A DNA stretch of 9,473 nt from Gemmatimonadota bacterium (GTDB lineage: Bacteria > Orphanbacterota > Orphanbacteria > Orphanbacterales > Orphanbacteraceae), in the NCBI GenBank assembly GCA_013002425.1, contig JABDJQ010000021.1, positions 1 to 9,473 on the forward strand, given 5' to 3'. The first letter of the stretch is position 1, and each line of letters starts with the position of its first letter. This document shows, piece by piece, positions 1 through 6,839 of this stretch. Below the pieces are notes generated by a model that was given only the letters and a program-made list of their open reading frames with translations, had not been told where the DNA came from and did not search any database. The position numbers were made by a program, and so were the translations under genes.

Positions 1-836
1 GTATTCGTAAGCCCCGAGAAGAAGAAGACGCGACCGATGCTCCCCGGGCCGCCGTTCGGCGCACCGACGACGATTTCCGCGAAGCCGTCGCCGTTCAGAT
101 CCCCGAGGCTGCCGAGTCCGAACCCGAACAGGGAGGCGAATCCCGCCCCGGCCCGGGAGAAGAGAACGCTGTCGGGGTCCGCGCCCGAGAAGACCGTGAC
201 CGCGCCGCGCGGCGCCCCAGCGGAAACCGCGAGGTTCGCACCGATCATGATGTCGTTCGTTCCGTCGCCGTCGACATCGCCGATTCCGTTATCCGTGTCG
301 ATGCCGCCGCCGGCCACGATCGATCCGAAACCGTCGCCGAGCGCGGCGCCCGACCAGGTGTGCAGCACGTTCCCCGTCGCGCCGTCGAAGAGAAACACTT
401 CCCCGATCGCCGTGAACGTGATGAAGCCGGACGTGCCGGGCGCACTCACCGCATACTCGCTGAGCGAGTCGCCGTTCAGGTCGCCGATCCCGGCCATGTC
501 ACCGCCGAAATACGTGCCGGGCAGTCCGGTGTGCGTGCGAATCGTGTCACCCGTGGCTCCGGAGAACACGTAGACCCGGCCCGCGTTCGCGCCCCCGCTG
601 GAAAGGAACGGCGTCGTCATTCCCACGTCCGTCGTACCGTCGCCGTCCACGTCGCCCAGCGGCCTTATGACATGCCCGAACCGGTCGTTCGCGTTTTCGC
701 CCGTCCATGTGAAGAGCACATTGACGTCGTTTTCAACGAACTGCGCGCTCGCCCCGGTGTTCGCGAGAAGTATTCCGGTAGTAGCCATCAGGAACAGGAG
801 CGCGAACTCACCTGCCTGGCTGCGTCGTTTCTGCAT
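1..836 (-). CDS. Secreted FG-GAP (integrin alpha-like) repeat protein, C-terminus beyond window
   Basis: I translated this frame by hand on the minus strand; it stays open from 836 to base 1, so at least 278 residues are present and the stop lies outside. Residues 1-31 look like a signal peptide: basic MQKRRSQ, a hydrophobic FALLFLMATTGILLA core, and a likely cut after GASA. Four FG-GAP-type repeats follow, each with an Asp-rich calcium-loop motif: GDVDGDGTTD (61-70), GDLNGDSLSE (119-128), GDVDGDGTND (187-196) and GDLNGDGFAE (246-255), spaced 58-68 residues apart, with recurring VYVFSGATG-type strands between them. Such repeats form a beta-propeller on extracellular proteins; a role in adhesion or surface display is inference. 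An upstream ATG at 842 is in frame, but the Shine-Dalgarno AAAGGGG (844-850) lies 7 nt from the 836 ATG and only 1 nt from the 842 one, so 836 is preferred. It is divergent from the sigma factor gene. Specific substrate unknown. Confidence 0.85.
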   Translation of the reverse strand, partial: MQKRRSQAGEFALLFLMATTGILLANTGASAQFVENDVNVLFTWTGENANDRFGHVIRPLGDVDGDGTTDVGMTTPFLSSGGANAGRVYVFSGATGDTIRTHTGLPGTYFGGDMAGIGDLNGDSLSEYAVSAPGTSGFITFTAIGEVFLFDGATGNVLHTWSGAALGDGFGSIVAGGGIDTDNGIGDVDGDGTNDIMIGANLAVSAGAPRGAVTVFSGADPDSVLFSRAGAGFASLFGFGLGSLGDLNGDGFAEIVVGAPNGGPGSIGRVFFFSGLTN

Positions 837-981
837 GTGCATTCCCCTTTGATGATGCCGGTTTCAGGTGCTCATGCCGTTCTCTAGCGCCCTGCGGGGG
901 AAGAAATGGACACATCGCGACGATCTTTTTCGCGCGATCTTTCCGTCGGATCGTCCGATCTATGGAGAGAGGGGCCCTTTC

Positions 982-1011
982 TTGACGGCCCGCAAAGAGC
1001 ATTCGTATAGT
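982..1011 (+). promoter_or_regulatory. Sigma70-like promoter for the sigma factor/kinase operon
   Basis: TTGACG (982-987) and TATAGT (1006-1011) each match five of six bases of the -35 and -10 consensus, with an 18-bp spacer. Transcription would start near 1018, giving a leader of about 37 nt before the sigma factor ATG at 1055. An imperfect 15-bp palindrome, AGAGGGGCCCTTTCT (968-982), abuts the -35 box and could be an operator. The rest of the 837-1054 divergent gap holds no gene; it has a small inverted repeat TCGGA-TCG-TCCGA (946-958) and a repeated CGATCTTT (921-928, 935-942). I saw no convincing promoter for the minus-strand gene. Confidence 0.55.
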
Positions 1012-1054
1012 TCGAGAAATCCACCTTGCCGTTTCACGAAACAGAGCGACCGAC

Positions 1055-1651
1055 ATGAACTGGCAGACGACAGAGCCATCGCTTCTGGCCCGGCTTCGCG
1101 ACCCCGACGATCAGGACGCCTGGTTTCGCTTCGAGAACCGCTACGGGGAGCTGATCGTTCGCTACTGCCTCGCGCGCGGCCTCCAGTGGGACGACGCGGA
1201 GGATGTCCGTCAGATGGTCCTCATGAACCTGCATCGCTCGTTTCCCGGCTTCGAATACCGCCCGGACAAGGGGCGTTTCCGCGGCTATCTCGCCACTACT
1301 GTGCGCCGTTCCATCCATCGCCAGATGACACGTCCATTTCGAAAGCGCGAGTTGCTAGAGAAGGAAGAAGGCTCGCACCGTGAACCGATTGCGGAGGATC
1401 GATCGGACGAGATCTGGGAGGCGGAGTGGCTCGAGCATCATCTGCGTCTCGCGCTTCGCAAGATCCGCCCTACCCTGGAGCCGAAGAGCACGGTCGTGTT
1501 CGAACGGTTCCTGCGGGGCGACGCCACGGAAGACATCGCTTCATCGCTCGGCATGACGACCGCGGCCGTGCACAAAGTGAAGCAGCGCGTGCGCGACAAA
1601 GTGCGCGCGCTCGTCGCACAACAGATCGAAGACGAGGAAAGGCTCGAGTGA
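1055..1651 (+). CDS. ECF-type RNA polymerase sigma factor linked to a Ser/Thr kinase
   Basis: A 198-residue protein with the two-domain layout of extracytoplasmic-function sigma factors, directing RNA polymerase to a dedicated promoter set. Region 2 spans about residues 8-93. It contains the core-binding segment WDDAEDVRQMVLMNLHRSF (45-63) and the -10-reading part, GRFRGYLATTVRRSIHRQM (73-91). A charged linker follows (94-135). Region 4 lies at about 136-188, with a helix-turn-helix around EDIASSLGMTTAAVHKVKQRVR (159-180). There is no anti-sigma gene next to it; instead the next gene, overlapping by 4 nt, is a membrane Ser/Thr kinase, so control by phosphorylation is the natural inference. 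The acidic DDAED motif at 46-50, which contacts RNA polymerase in ordinary ECFs, is intact. The Shine-Dalgarno before ATG 1055 is weak. The exact ECF group is not assigned. Confidence 0.88.
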   Translation: MNWQTTEPSLLARLRDPDDQDAWFRFENRYGELIVRYCLARGLQWDDAEDVRQMVLMNLHRSFPGFEYRPDKGRFRGYLATTVRRSIHRQMTRPFRKRELLEKEEGSHREPIAEDRSDEIWEAEWLEHHLRLALRKIRPTLEPKSTVVFERFLRGDATEDIASSLGMTTAAVHKVKQRVRDKVRALVAQQIEDEERLE

Positions 1652-3870
1652 AGGGACCATCGAAAGAAACGGCGCGGGAGCTCGTGCGCTTCGGATTCGA
1701 AGACGACACGTGGCTTACACTTCTTCAACGCACTGAATCGCGCGGTCCTCTCGGGCGTGTGGGGCGTTTCGATCTCCTGGAAGAAGTGGGCCGCGGGGGC
1801 CAGAGTATCGTATTCCGCGCCGCGGATACGCGCTCGAATCAGCTCGTCGCGGTGAAACGCCTGCTCGGCGGCGCGGACGCATCGTCGGCCGCCCGGATTC
1901 GATTCGAACGCGAAGCGGAAATCTCTTCCCGTCTCGAGCATTCCGCCATTGCGCCGATTCTCGAGTCGTTCCACGAGAAAAGCTCTTCTTATCTTGTCAT
2001 GCGATGGGTCGAGGGCGTCCCGATTACGGAGTGGGCCGCGAGCGAAGAGAAGCCGGCGACGCGGGAGGAGATCCTCGACCGGATCGCGCGCGTTGCCGAC
2101 GGACTCCGTCATGCGCATCAGCGCGGCGTCATCCATCGCGATCTGAAACCCGCGAACATTCTCGTCGACGCCGAGGGCGCTCCGCACCTTCTTGACTTCG
2201 GACTCGGCAAGATTCACGAAGAGGGGAACGTCGGACTCACGAAGACCGGCCTGTTCGCCGGCACGCCCGCGTACGCGAGCCCGGAGCAGATTCGGAACGG
2301 GGTGCTTCACCTCGACGTTCGGAGCGACATCTATTCGCTCGGCGTCATTGCCTACGAACTGCTGACGGGACAGCTGCCCTACGATCTTTCCGGCAACATG
2401 CTCGACAACCTGCGGAAGATTCTCGACGAGGAACCGCGTCCGCCACGCCAGGCAGACGCCTCGATCGATCGCGATCTCGAGGCGATTCTGCTGAGGGCGC
2501 TCGCGAAAGACCCGGGCGATCGATATCAATCGGCCGACGCGTTCCTGCAGGACCTGCGCCGCTATCGAAAAGGCGATACCGTGGAGGCGAAGTCTCCCAC
2601 GGCCTGGGAGCGTCTGGTGCATGGCGTGCGGAGGAATCCGCTCCCCGTCGTGATCGCGGGCGTCCTCTTCCTGCTGCTGGCGGGCTTCGGAACGACCATG
2701 ACGGTTCTCTATCAGAAAGCCGAGCGGGAAGCCGAACGAGCGAAGAAGATCCAGGCGTTTCTCGAGTCGACGCTCGCGCCTCCGGGCGCGGCTTCGCGGG
2801 CGCAGGAGATTCGACTGACAGACATCCTGGCTTCGCTCTCCGATCGTATTGAAAGCGAGATCGACGACCCCGCGATCGAGGCGGATCTTCGAAAGCGCCT
2901 GGCCGAGATGTACGTTCGCCTCTGGCGGTGGGAAGAGGCCGGCCCCGAAGCGATGCATGCGGTCGAACTGCATACGGAGCTGGGATCATCGGCGGTCGTC
3001 CTGAGCGAGCTGCTGAACATCATCGGACTCAGCAGGACATTCCAGTCGGAAGAGGACGGCATCGGCTATATGGAGCGTTCGCTCGCGGTCCTCGAAACGA
3101 GCACGGAATCCGTTCCCGTACGCAGCTTTGCCGCCGCGCGAGGCGGGCTCGCGTTCGCGCTCTGGCGCAGCGGCCGAGTGGAAGATGCAGAAATCGAATA
3201 TCGGAAGGCGTTCGCGCTCTACGATGAAGCGACAGCTGCGGACTCCCCCGTTTCGGTGAGCCAGGCGGGACTCTTTTATCATTACGGCGCAATGCTCACG
3301 ACCGAACATCGGGGCGACGAAGCGGAAGCCGCTTTTCAGAGGGCGCTCGCGATTTACGCCACGCTGCCGGCGGAACTCGATATCCACAGGCTGATGTGCA
3401 TGGACGACTACGGGCGCATGCTCGTTCGCATGGGACGCTATGACGATGCCGAACCGTACCTTCTCGACGCGCTTGCCGTGAGGCCCGACGGCATGATCGA
3501 CGCCCGGCTCGGCTACACGCACTGGTCCGTCGCGAAGATCGCTGCGGAGCGGGCGGAATGGGATCGGGCGCGGGAGAGCATCGGCGCGGGTGCCGTGGCG
3601 TTACTCCGCTTCCATGAGAATGCGAAAGCGGACGGATCGAAGGAACTGCGCGAACGCATACTTGAAGACGGAATCGACGCCGGCAGCTTTCGCGAGTTCG
3701 CGGCGCGCATGGAGGAGCTCGACCAGGACATGGCCGGCATCATCCCGGATCTCGAGACCGAACTGGCGGCGGCCCTGGCGCGTCGCCCTGCTACTACTTC
3801 CAGTCCTCGGGCCAGTAGCGCTCTTCCAGAAAACGCCCCCAGTCGCGATCGTAAGGATGCACCGCGGTGA
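1648..3870 (+). CDS. Membrane Ser/Thr protein kinase with C-terminal TPR repeats
   Basis: A 740-residue Hanks-type kinase. The GTG start at 1648 is chosen over longer in-frame options because GAGGAAAGG (1634-1642) lies 5 nt upstream and the GTGA overlap with the sigma factor stop gives translational coupling. The kinase domain covers about residues 41-310: glycine loop GRGGQS (48-53, third Gly replaced by Ser), lysine K70 in VAVKRL, catalytic HRDLKPAN (163-170), DFG (183-185), SPE (211-213) and YSLGVIAYELLTGQLPYD (229-246). All key catalytic residues are present, so it should be active. One membrane helix (332-355) follows. The rest (about 356-715) is helical with TPR-like units around 425-445, 500-530, 545-575 and 590-612, probably outside the membrane and possibly a sensor or docking arm. 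The likely partner is the upstream sigma factor. The last 25 residues (from 716) are low-complexity and are encoded antisense to the rhodanese gene. Confidence 0.9.
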   Translation: MKGPSKETARELVRFGFEDDTWLTLLQRTESRGPLGRVGRFDLLEEVGRGGQSIVFRAADTRSNQLVAVKRLLGGADASSAARIRFEREAEISSRLEHSAIAPILESFHEKSSSYLVMRWVEGVPITEWAASEEKPATREEILDRIARVADGLRHAHQRGVIHRDLKPANILVDAEGAPHLLDFGLGKIHEEGNVGLTKTGLFAGTPAYASPEQIRNGVLHLDVRSDIYSLGVIAYELLTGQLPYDLSGNMLDNLRKILDEEPRPPRQADASIDRDLEAILLRALAKDPGDRYQSADAFLQDLRRYRKGDTVEAKSPTAWERLVHGVRRNPLPVVIAGVLFLLLAGFGTTMTVLYQKAEREAERAKKIQAFLESTLAPPGAASRAQEIRLTDILASLSDRIESEIDDPAIEADLRKRLAEMYVRLWRWEEAGPEAMHAVELHTELGSSAVVLSELLNIIGLSRTFQSEEDGIGYMERSLAVLETSTESVPVRSFAAARGGLAFALWRSGRVEDAEIEYRKAFALYDEATAADSPVSVSQAGLFYHYGAMLTTEHRGDEAEAAFQRALAIYATLPAELDIHRLMCMDDYGRMLVRMGRYDDAEPYLLDALAVRPDGMIDARLGYTHWSVAKIAAERAEWDRARESIGAGAVALLRFHENAKADGSKELRERILEDGIDAGSFREFAARMEELDQDMAGIIPDLETELAAALARRPATTSSPRASSALPENAPSRDRKDAPR

Positions 3871-4360
3871 CGACCGAGTCGCCGCGCACGACGGCGTTCC
3901 CTTCGTTCGCCCATTCGAACAGCGACCCTTCGAGATTGAAGACACTTTCGTAGCCGCGCTCGCGCAGCCGATCGGCCATCTGAGCGGAGCGATACCCGAC
4001 CGAGCAGTAGACGATCACCGGACGCGAAGGATCTCCGCCGGAGACGTCATCCGTGGTTGCGGCGCCTGACGCGCCGGCTTCCCCAGGCGGCGGGCCGAGC
4101 ACGCGCAAAGCCGCCTTCAGATCGGGGGCCCACACCGCGCCGGGAAGATGGCTGACGGCGTACTCCTTCTCCGCGCGGGCGTCGAGAAGAACCGGCGGCT
4201 CCCGTTCCTCGTCGGCAAGCCAGACCGCAAGCGCCGCCGTCCCGACCTGGTCCACGTGCGGGAACTTTTCGCGGATCTCCCGCTTGAGCCCCTCCCAGTC
4301 CGATGCCTGGAGCGGCGCGCATGCCAGAAAGATCCCCATGCCGTAGAGCATTCCCTTCAT
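3794..4360 (-). CDS. Exported rhodanese-like sulfurtransferase
   Basis: The 188-residue reading starts at ATG 4360, where AAAGG lies 6 nt upstream; further in-frame ATGs at 4366 and 4396 are possible but fit the Shine-Dalgarno less well. Residues 1-19 form a short signal peptide (MLYGMGIFLACAPLQA), so the protein acts outside the cytoplasm. A single rhodanese domain follows: VLLDARAEKEYAVSHLPGA (57-75), then the active-site loop CSVGYR with cysteine C119, then FNLEGSLFEWANEG (141-154). Rhodaneses carry sulfur as a persulfide on this cysteine; the physiological donor and acceptor are not shown by the sequence. An Ala/Gly/Asp-rich insertion (about 91-112) separates the two halves. The tail, VHPYDRDWGRFLEERYW (167-183), lies past the core fold. 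It is divergent from the PqqB-like lipoprotein, 57 bp away, and both are exported, which hints at shared periplasmic sulfur or redox chemistry. Confidence 0.88.
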   Translation of the reverse strand: MKGMLYGMGIFLACAPLQASDWEGLKREIREKFPHVDQVGTAALAVWLADEEREPPVLLDARAEKEYAVSHLPGAVWAPDLKAALRVLGPPPGEAGASGAATTDDVSGGDPSRPVIVYCSVGYRSAQMADRLRERGYESVFNLEGSLFEWANEGNAVVRGDSVVTAVHPYDRDWGRFLEERYWPEDWK

Positions 4361-4400
4361 TGCCATCCTTTCGATTCCCGTTGGGCGACGCTTCATACCG

Positions 4401-4409
4401 TGCTACTCT
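4401..4409 (+). promoter_or_regulatory. Possible extended -10 element 8 nt upstream of a GTG start (leaderless?)
   Basis: TGCTACTCT has the TGn extension and a TAnnnT -10-like hexamer (4404-4409); TTGGGC (4381-4386) is a weak -35 at 17 bp. The predicted transcription start falls at or next to the GTG at 4418, and no Shine-Dalgarno precedes that GTG, which fits a leaderless mRNA. The hexamer itself matches only three of six consensus bases, so this rests mainly on position and on resemblance to the stronger element at 6822-6830. Confidence 0.3.
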
Positions 4410-4417
4410 TCTGAATC

Positions 4418-5368
4418 GTGAAAACGAACCTTCGCTTCCTACTATGTATCGCATTTGCCGCACTGCTGCACGCGGGTTGTTCCGACAGGGAACCGACCGG
4501 CCCGTATCTCTACGTGCTCGGTATCGCGCAGGACGGCGGCGCACCGCAGGCGGGCAGCTTCGATCACGCCGCATGGAGTGATCCGAAGGCGCGGCGGCTT
4601 CCCGTTTCACTCGGCCTGATCGACCCGGCCGAAGGCAGGCGCTGGCTCTTCGAAGCGACGCCCGCTTTCCCGGAACAGCTCCATCGCCTCCACACCGAAA
4701 GCACGCCGGTCGAAGGGGAGAATCTACTCGACGGCATCTTTTTGACGCACGCGCATATCGGTCATTATACCGGGCTCGTCCATCTCGGGCACGAAGTCAT
4801 GGGGGCCGATCAAGTGCCGGTCTACACGATGCCGCGCATGGCCAATTTCCTCGAGCTGAACGGGCCGTGGTCGCAGCTGATCGATTATCAGAACATCGTC
4901 ATCAATCGCATGCAGGCGGCTCTGCCCGTTCACCTCGGGGGCGACATCACGGTCACTCCGATCGCCGTGCCTCATCGCCAGGAATTCTCCGAAGTCGTCG
5001 GATTTCGCATCGAGGGGCCGAAACGCTCGGTGCTGTTCATTCCCGACATCGACTCGTGGGAGGAGTGGGACGAACTCGGCGTGCGGATCGAAGACGAAAT
5101 CAAGAAGGTCGACGTGGCGCTGCTCGACGGTACGTTCTTCGAGAACGGCGAGATCCCCGGGCGCGACATGTCCGACTTCCCGCATCCGTTCATCACCCAC
5201 AGCCTCGAGCGCTTCTCGAAGCTGTCCAAGCGCGAAAAGAAAAAGATCCGCTTCATCCACTTGAACCACACGAACCCCGCTCTCGTCGCGAAGAGCGACG
5301 CGTGGAAGAAGGTCATCTCCCGCGGGTTCCGTATTGCCGAAGAGGGTGAGCGGATCTCTCTCGATTAG
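4418..5368 (+). CDS. PqqB-like metallo-beta-lactamase-fold lipoprotein
   Basis: A 316-residue protein starting at GTG. Residues 1-20 are a lipoprotein signal with lipobox LHAGC and lipidated Cys21, so it is membrane-anchored outside the cytoplasm. The mature part is an MBL-fold hydrolase resembling PqqB and its relatives: VLGIAQDGGAPQ near the start (33-44), the metal motif HAHIGH (111-116) followed by YTGL, AVPHRQEFSE (183-192), a central LFIPDID (206-212) with likely metal ligand D210, and the C-terminal HLNHTNP (281-287), close to the HINNTNP-like signature I associate with PqqB. In HAHIGH the usual HxHxDH aspartate is Gly115, so one metal site may be altered. No other PQQ genes are in view and PqqB proper is cytoplasmic, so PQQ synthesis is unlikely; the substrate is unknown. 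No Shine-Dalgarno is visible before the GTG. It converges on the M43 protease gene with 49 bp between. Confidence 0.82.
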   Translation: MKTNLRFLLCIAFAALLHAGCSDREPTGPYLYVLGIAQDGGAPQAGSFDHAAWSDPKARRLPVSLGLIDPAEGRRWLFEATPAFPEQLHRLHTESTPVEGENLLDGIFLTHAHIGHYTGLVHLGHEVMGADQVPVYTMPRMANFLELNGPWSQLIDYQNIVINRMQAALPVHLGGDITVTPIAVPHRQEFSEVVGFRIEGPKRSVLFIPDIDSWEEWDELGVRIEDEIKKVDVALLDGTFFENGEIPGRDMSDFPHPFITHSLERFSKLSKREKKKIRFIHLNHTNPALVAKSDAWKKVISRGFRIAEEGERISLD

Positions 5369-5390
5369 AGCCTCGAGTCGCCCCGAAGGT

Positions 5391-5412
5391 TCGCTCTCGT
5401 CTCGCTCTCGTC
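5391..5412. repeat. Perfect 11-bp tandem duplication between convergent genes
   Basis: TCGCTCTCGTC occurs twice head to tail (5391-5401, 5402-5412) in the 49-bp gap between the stop codons of the lipoprotein and protease genes. I found no hairpin with a T-run here, so the gap has no classical intrinsic terminator for either gene. It is probably a slippage product. Confidence 0.6.
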
Positions 5413-5417
5413 TCCCG

Positions 5418-6731
5418 TTACCGGGTCAGCACCATCCGATTCGTCTCCGTGCGCTCGTTCGTAATGAGCTGATAGAGATAAACGCCGCTCGCGACTTCTT
5501 CGCCCCGGTCGTTCGTGCCGTGCCACGTGTATGTGTGCGCGCCTGCCGCGAGATCGCCGTCGACGAGAGTTTGCACATTTCGCCCCGCGACATCGACGAT
5601 CCGCAGGCTGGCCGCCCCGGCTGCCGGCAGCGAGAACGAAATCTCGGTCGTCGGATTGAACGGGTTCGGACGATTCGCGCGCAGGAGCCGTTGCCCTTCT
5701 ACCGGCGCCGGAGTCGTGGCGTCGGCCACGTTCGTCGCGGCTTCGATGAGCCCGAAACGATAGTTCTCGAGCGTACAGCGCATCCGGTTCGCCTGTTCGG
5801 ACGTGAAGCGCATCATGCACGTATCGTCCGTGTAGTTCATGTAGTTGTCGAGCGGGTCGGGGTCGCTGCAGGTCGTCGTGCTCGGGCAGCCGAAGTGCGA
5901 CGTCGACTCGCGCTCGGTGTCGCAGATGCGATCTCCCGTCGTATAGCAGCTCGGTTCGGTCGCAATGCCGCAGCCGTTGCTGAACGTGTGCCAGAGGCCG
6001 AGGTAATGCCCGACTTCATGCGTCACGGTACGCCCCTGATCGTAAGGCGGGCCGCCCTGGCCCGGACGACCCATCGCTTCCCAGTAGCAGACCACGCGGT
6101 CCGCGTTCGTTCCGACTCCGCCCTCCTGCGGAAGGAACGGAACGTACCCCAGATTCCCGCTTGCTGACGTCGAATAGAGATTCATGTAGCGGCTCGGATC
6201 CCATGCCAGGGAGTCATAGTACGCTTCCGTTTCCAGGTAGTACGTGCTCTTGTTCGTCCGCGTGATCCCGGTCGTGGGGTTCCCATCGGGATCGAAAGGC
6301 GCGAGACGAAACTCGATCCCGACGTCCGCCCCGAGTTCCCCCGGCGTTCCGGCCAGTCCGCGAAAATCTTCGTTCAGCACGTCGATCTGGCTGTAGATGA
6401 GCGAGTCGGAGACATTGCCCACCGTCTGCGCGAAGTTCGTGATGATGTGTACGACGACGTCGATCGTGTAGACGTAGCCCGCGTCATACTCCGGAAGCGG
6501 ATTCGTGGAGTTCAGCGCGCAGTCGCTCGGGCCGAAAGACGTCTTGTCGACGAGGCCTTCCATTCTCGTGCCGCAGCGGAGTCCGTTGTCTCGAAAAAAG
6601 TCTGACTCGTAAAATGCGGTGGTGTTCTCGAATTCCTGCCCGTGTACGACAATCGGGTCGCTCCCGGCCAGTGCGGGAACCGGGCTTCCCATTGCGACAA
6701 GGCAAAGAAATGCCCCGACAAAGCGATACAT
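5418..6731 (-). CDS. Secreted M43-family (pappalysin-type) zinc metalloprotease with C-terminal sorting-type domain
   Basis: A 437-residue exported protease. Residues 1-22 are a signal peptide (cut near ALA-GSD). A pro-segment of about 65 residues is followed by the catalytic domain (about 85-330). It has the full zincin motif HEVGHYLGLWH (238-248; zinc ligands H238, H242 and H248, catalytic base E239), then GDRICDTE (266-273), and the Met-turn DNYMNYTDDTCM (295-306) around M298, all typical of M43 pappalysins such as ulilysin. Several cysteines (C53, C71, C215, C254, C262, C270, C282, C288, C305, C319) suggest disulfides. Residues 350-437 form an Ig-like FlgD/Por-type tail with NRPNPFNPTTEISF (353-366), DVAGRNVQTLVDGDLAAGAHTY motifs and ASGVYLYQL (414-422), used in FCB-group bacteria for secretion or surface attachment. 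The start is firm: AGGAGG (6737-6742) sits 5 nt before the ATG. Substrate not predictable. Confidence 0.93.
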   Translation of the reverse strand: MYRFVGAFLCLVAMGSPVPALAGSDPIVVHGQEFENTTAFYESDFFRDNGLRCGTRMEGLVDKTSFGPSDCALNSTNPLPEYDAGYVYTIDVVVHIITNFAQTVGNVSDSLIYSQIDVLNEDFRGLAGTPGELGADVGIEFRLAPFDPDGNPTTGITRTNKSTYYLETEAYYDSLAWDPSRYMNLYSTSASGNLGYVPFLPQEGGVGTNADRVVCYWEAMGRPGQGGPPYDQGRTVTHEVGHYLGLWHTFSNGCGIATEPSCYTTGDRICDTERESTSHFGCPSTTTCSDPDPLDNYMNYTDDTCMMRFTSEQANRMRCTLENYRFGLIEAATNVADATTPAPVEGQRLLRANRPNPFNPTTEISFSLPAAGAASLRIVDVAGRNVQTLVDGDLAAGAHTYTWHGTNDRGEEVASGVYLYQLITNERTETNRMVLTR

Positions 6732-6796
6732 GTGCGCCTCCTGTGGTGTTCGGCTCGATCTCTGAAACGGGGGGAGAGAATGCAGCTTACCGCTTC

Positions 6797-6802
6797 ATTA
6801 TA
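6797..6802 (-). promoter_or_regulatory. Consensus -10 (TATAAT) for the protease gene
   Basis: Read on the minus strand these bases are an exact TATAAT, about 65 bp upstream of the protease ATG at 6731, predicting a leader of roughly 60 nt. No good -35 hexamer sits 16-18 bp upstream, so activator help or a non-classical -35 would be needed. Confidence 0.45.
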
Positions 6803-6821
6803 CACGCCCGCAGGCTCTTCT

Positions 6822-6830
6822 TGCTATAAT
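6822..6830 (+). promoter_or_regulatory. Extended -10 (TGCTATAAT) immediately before the 6840 start codon
   Basis: TGC followed by an exact TATAAT (6825-6830) is a full extended -10 element. Its downstream edge is 9 nt from the ATG at 6840, so transcription would begin at or within about 3 nt of the start codon. No Shine-Dalgarno precedes that ATG. Together these point to a leaderless transcript for the small membrane protein and the glycosyltransferase behind it. It lies back to back with the minus-strand TATAAT at 6797-6802, only 22 bp away. Confidence 0.6.
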
Positions 6831-6839
6831 GGATGTACA

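Noticed and set aside
37..887. Plus-strand frames over the FG-GAP gene (37-573, 360-887)
   Set aside because: They are complements of the repeat protein; the minus frame has a signal peptide and four Asp-rich repeats.
1426..1647. An upstream extension of the kinase frame into the sigma factor gene
   Set aside because: It adds Arg-rich shadow sequence out of frame with the sigma factor; GTG 1648 with a 5-nt-spaced Shine-Dalgarno is a far better start.
1438..2973. A 511-codon open frame antisense to the kinase gene
   Set aside because: The opposite strand encodes a kinase with every catalytic motif in order, and the antisense product is Arg-rich with no recognisable domain. Long antisense frames are expected in GC-rich genes.
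4319..4360. Lipobox in the rhodanese signal peptide (FLAC, Cys14)
   Set aside because: The -3 position is Phe instead of the usual Leu, and a normal signal-peptidase site (PLQA-S) follows a few residues later; a lipoprotein is possible but not favoured.
5334..6167. A 277-codon plus-strand frame across the protease gene
   Set aside because: It is Arg-rich, lacks motifs, and lies opposite a complete M43 catalytic domain and tail.
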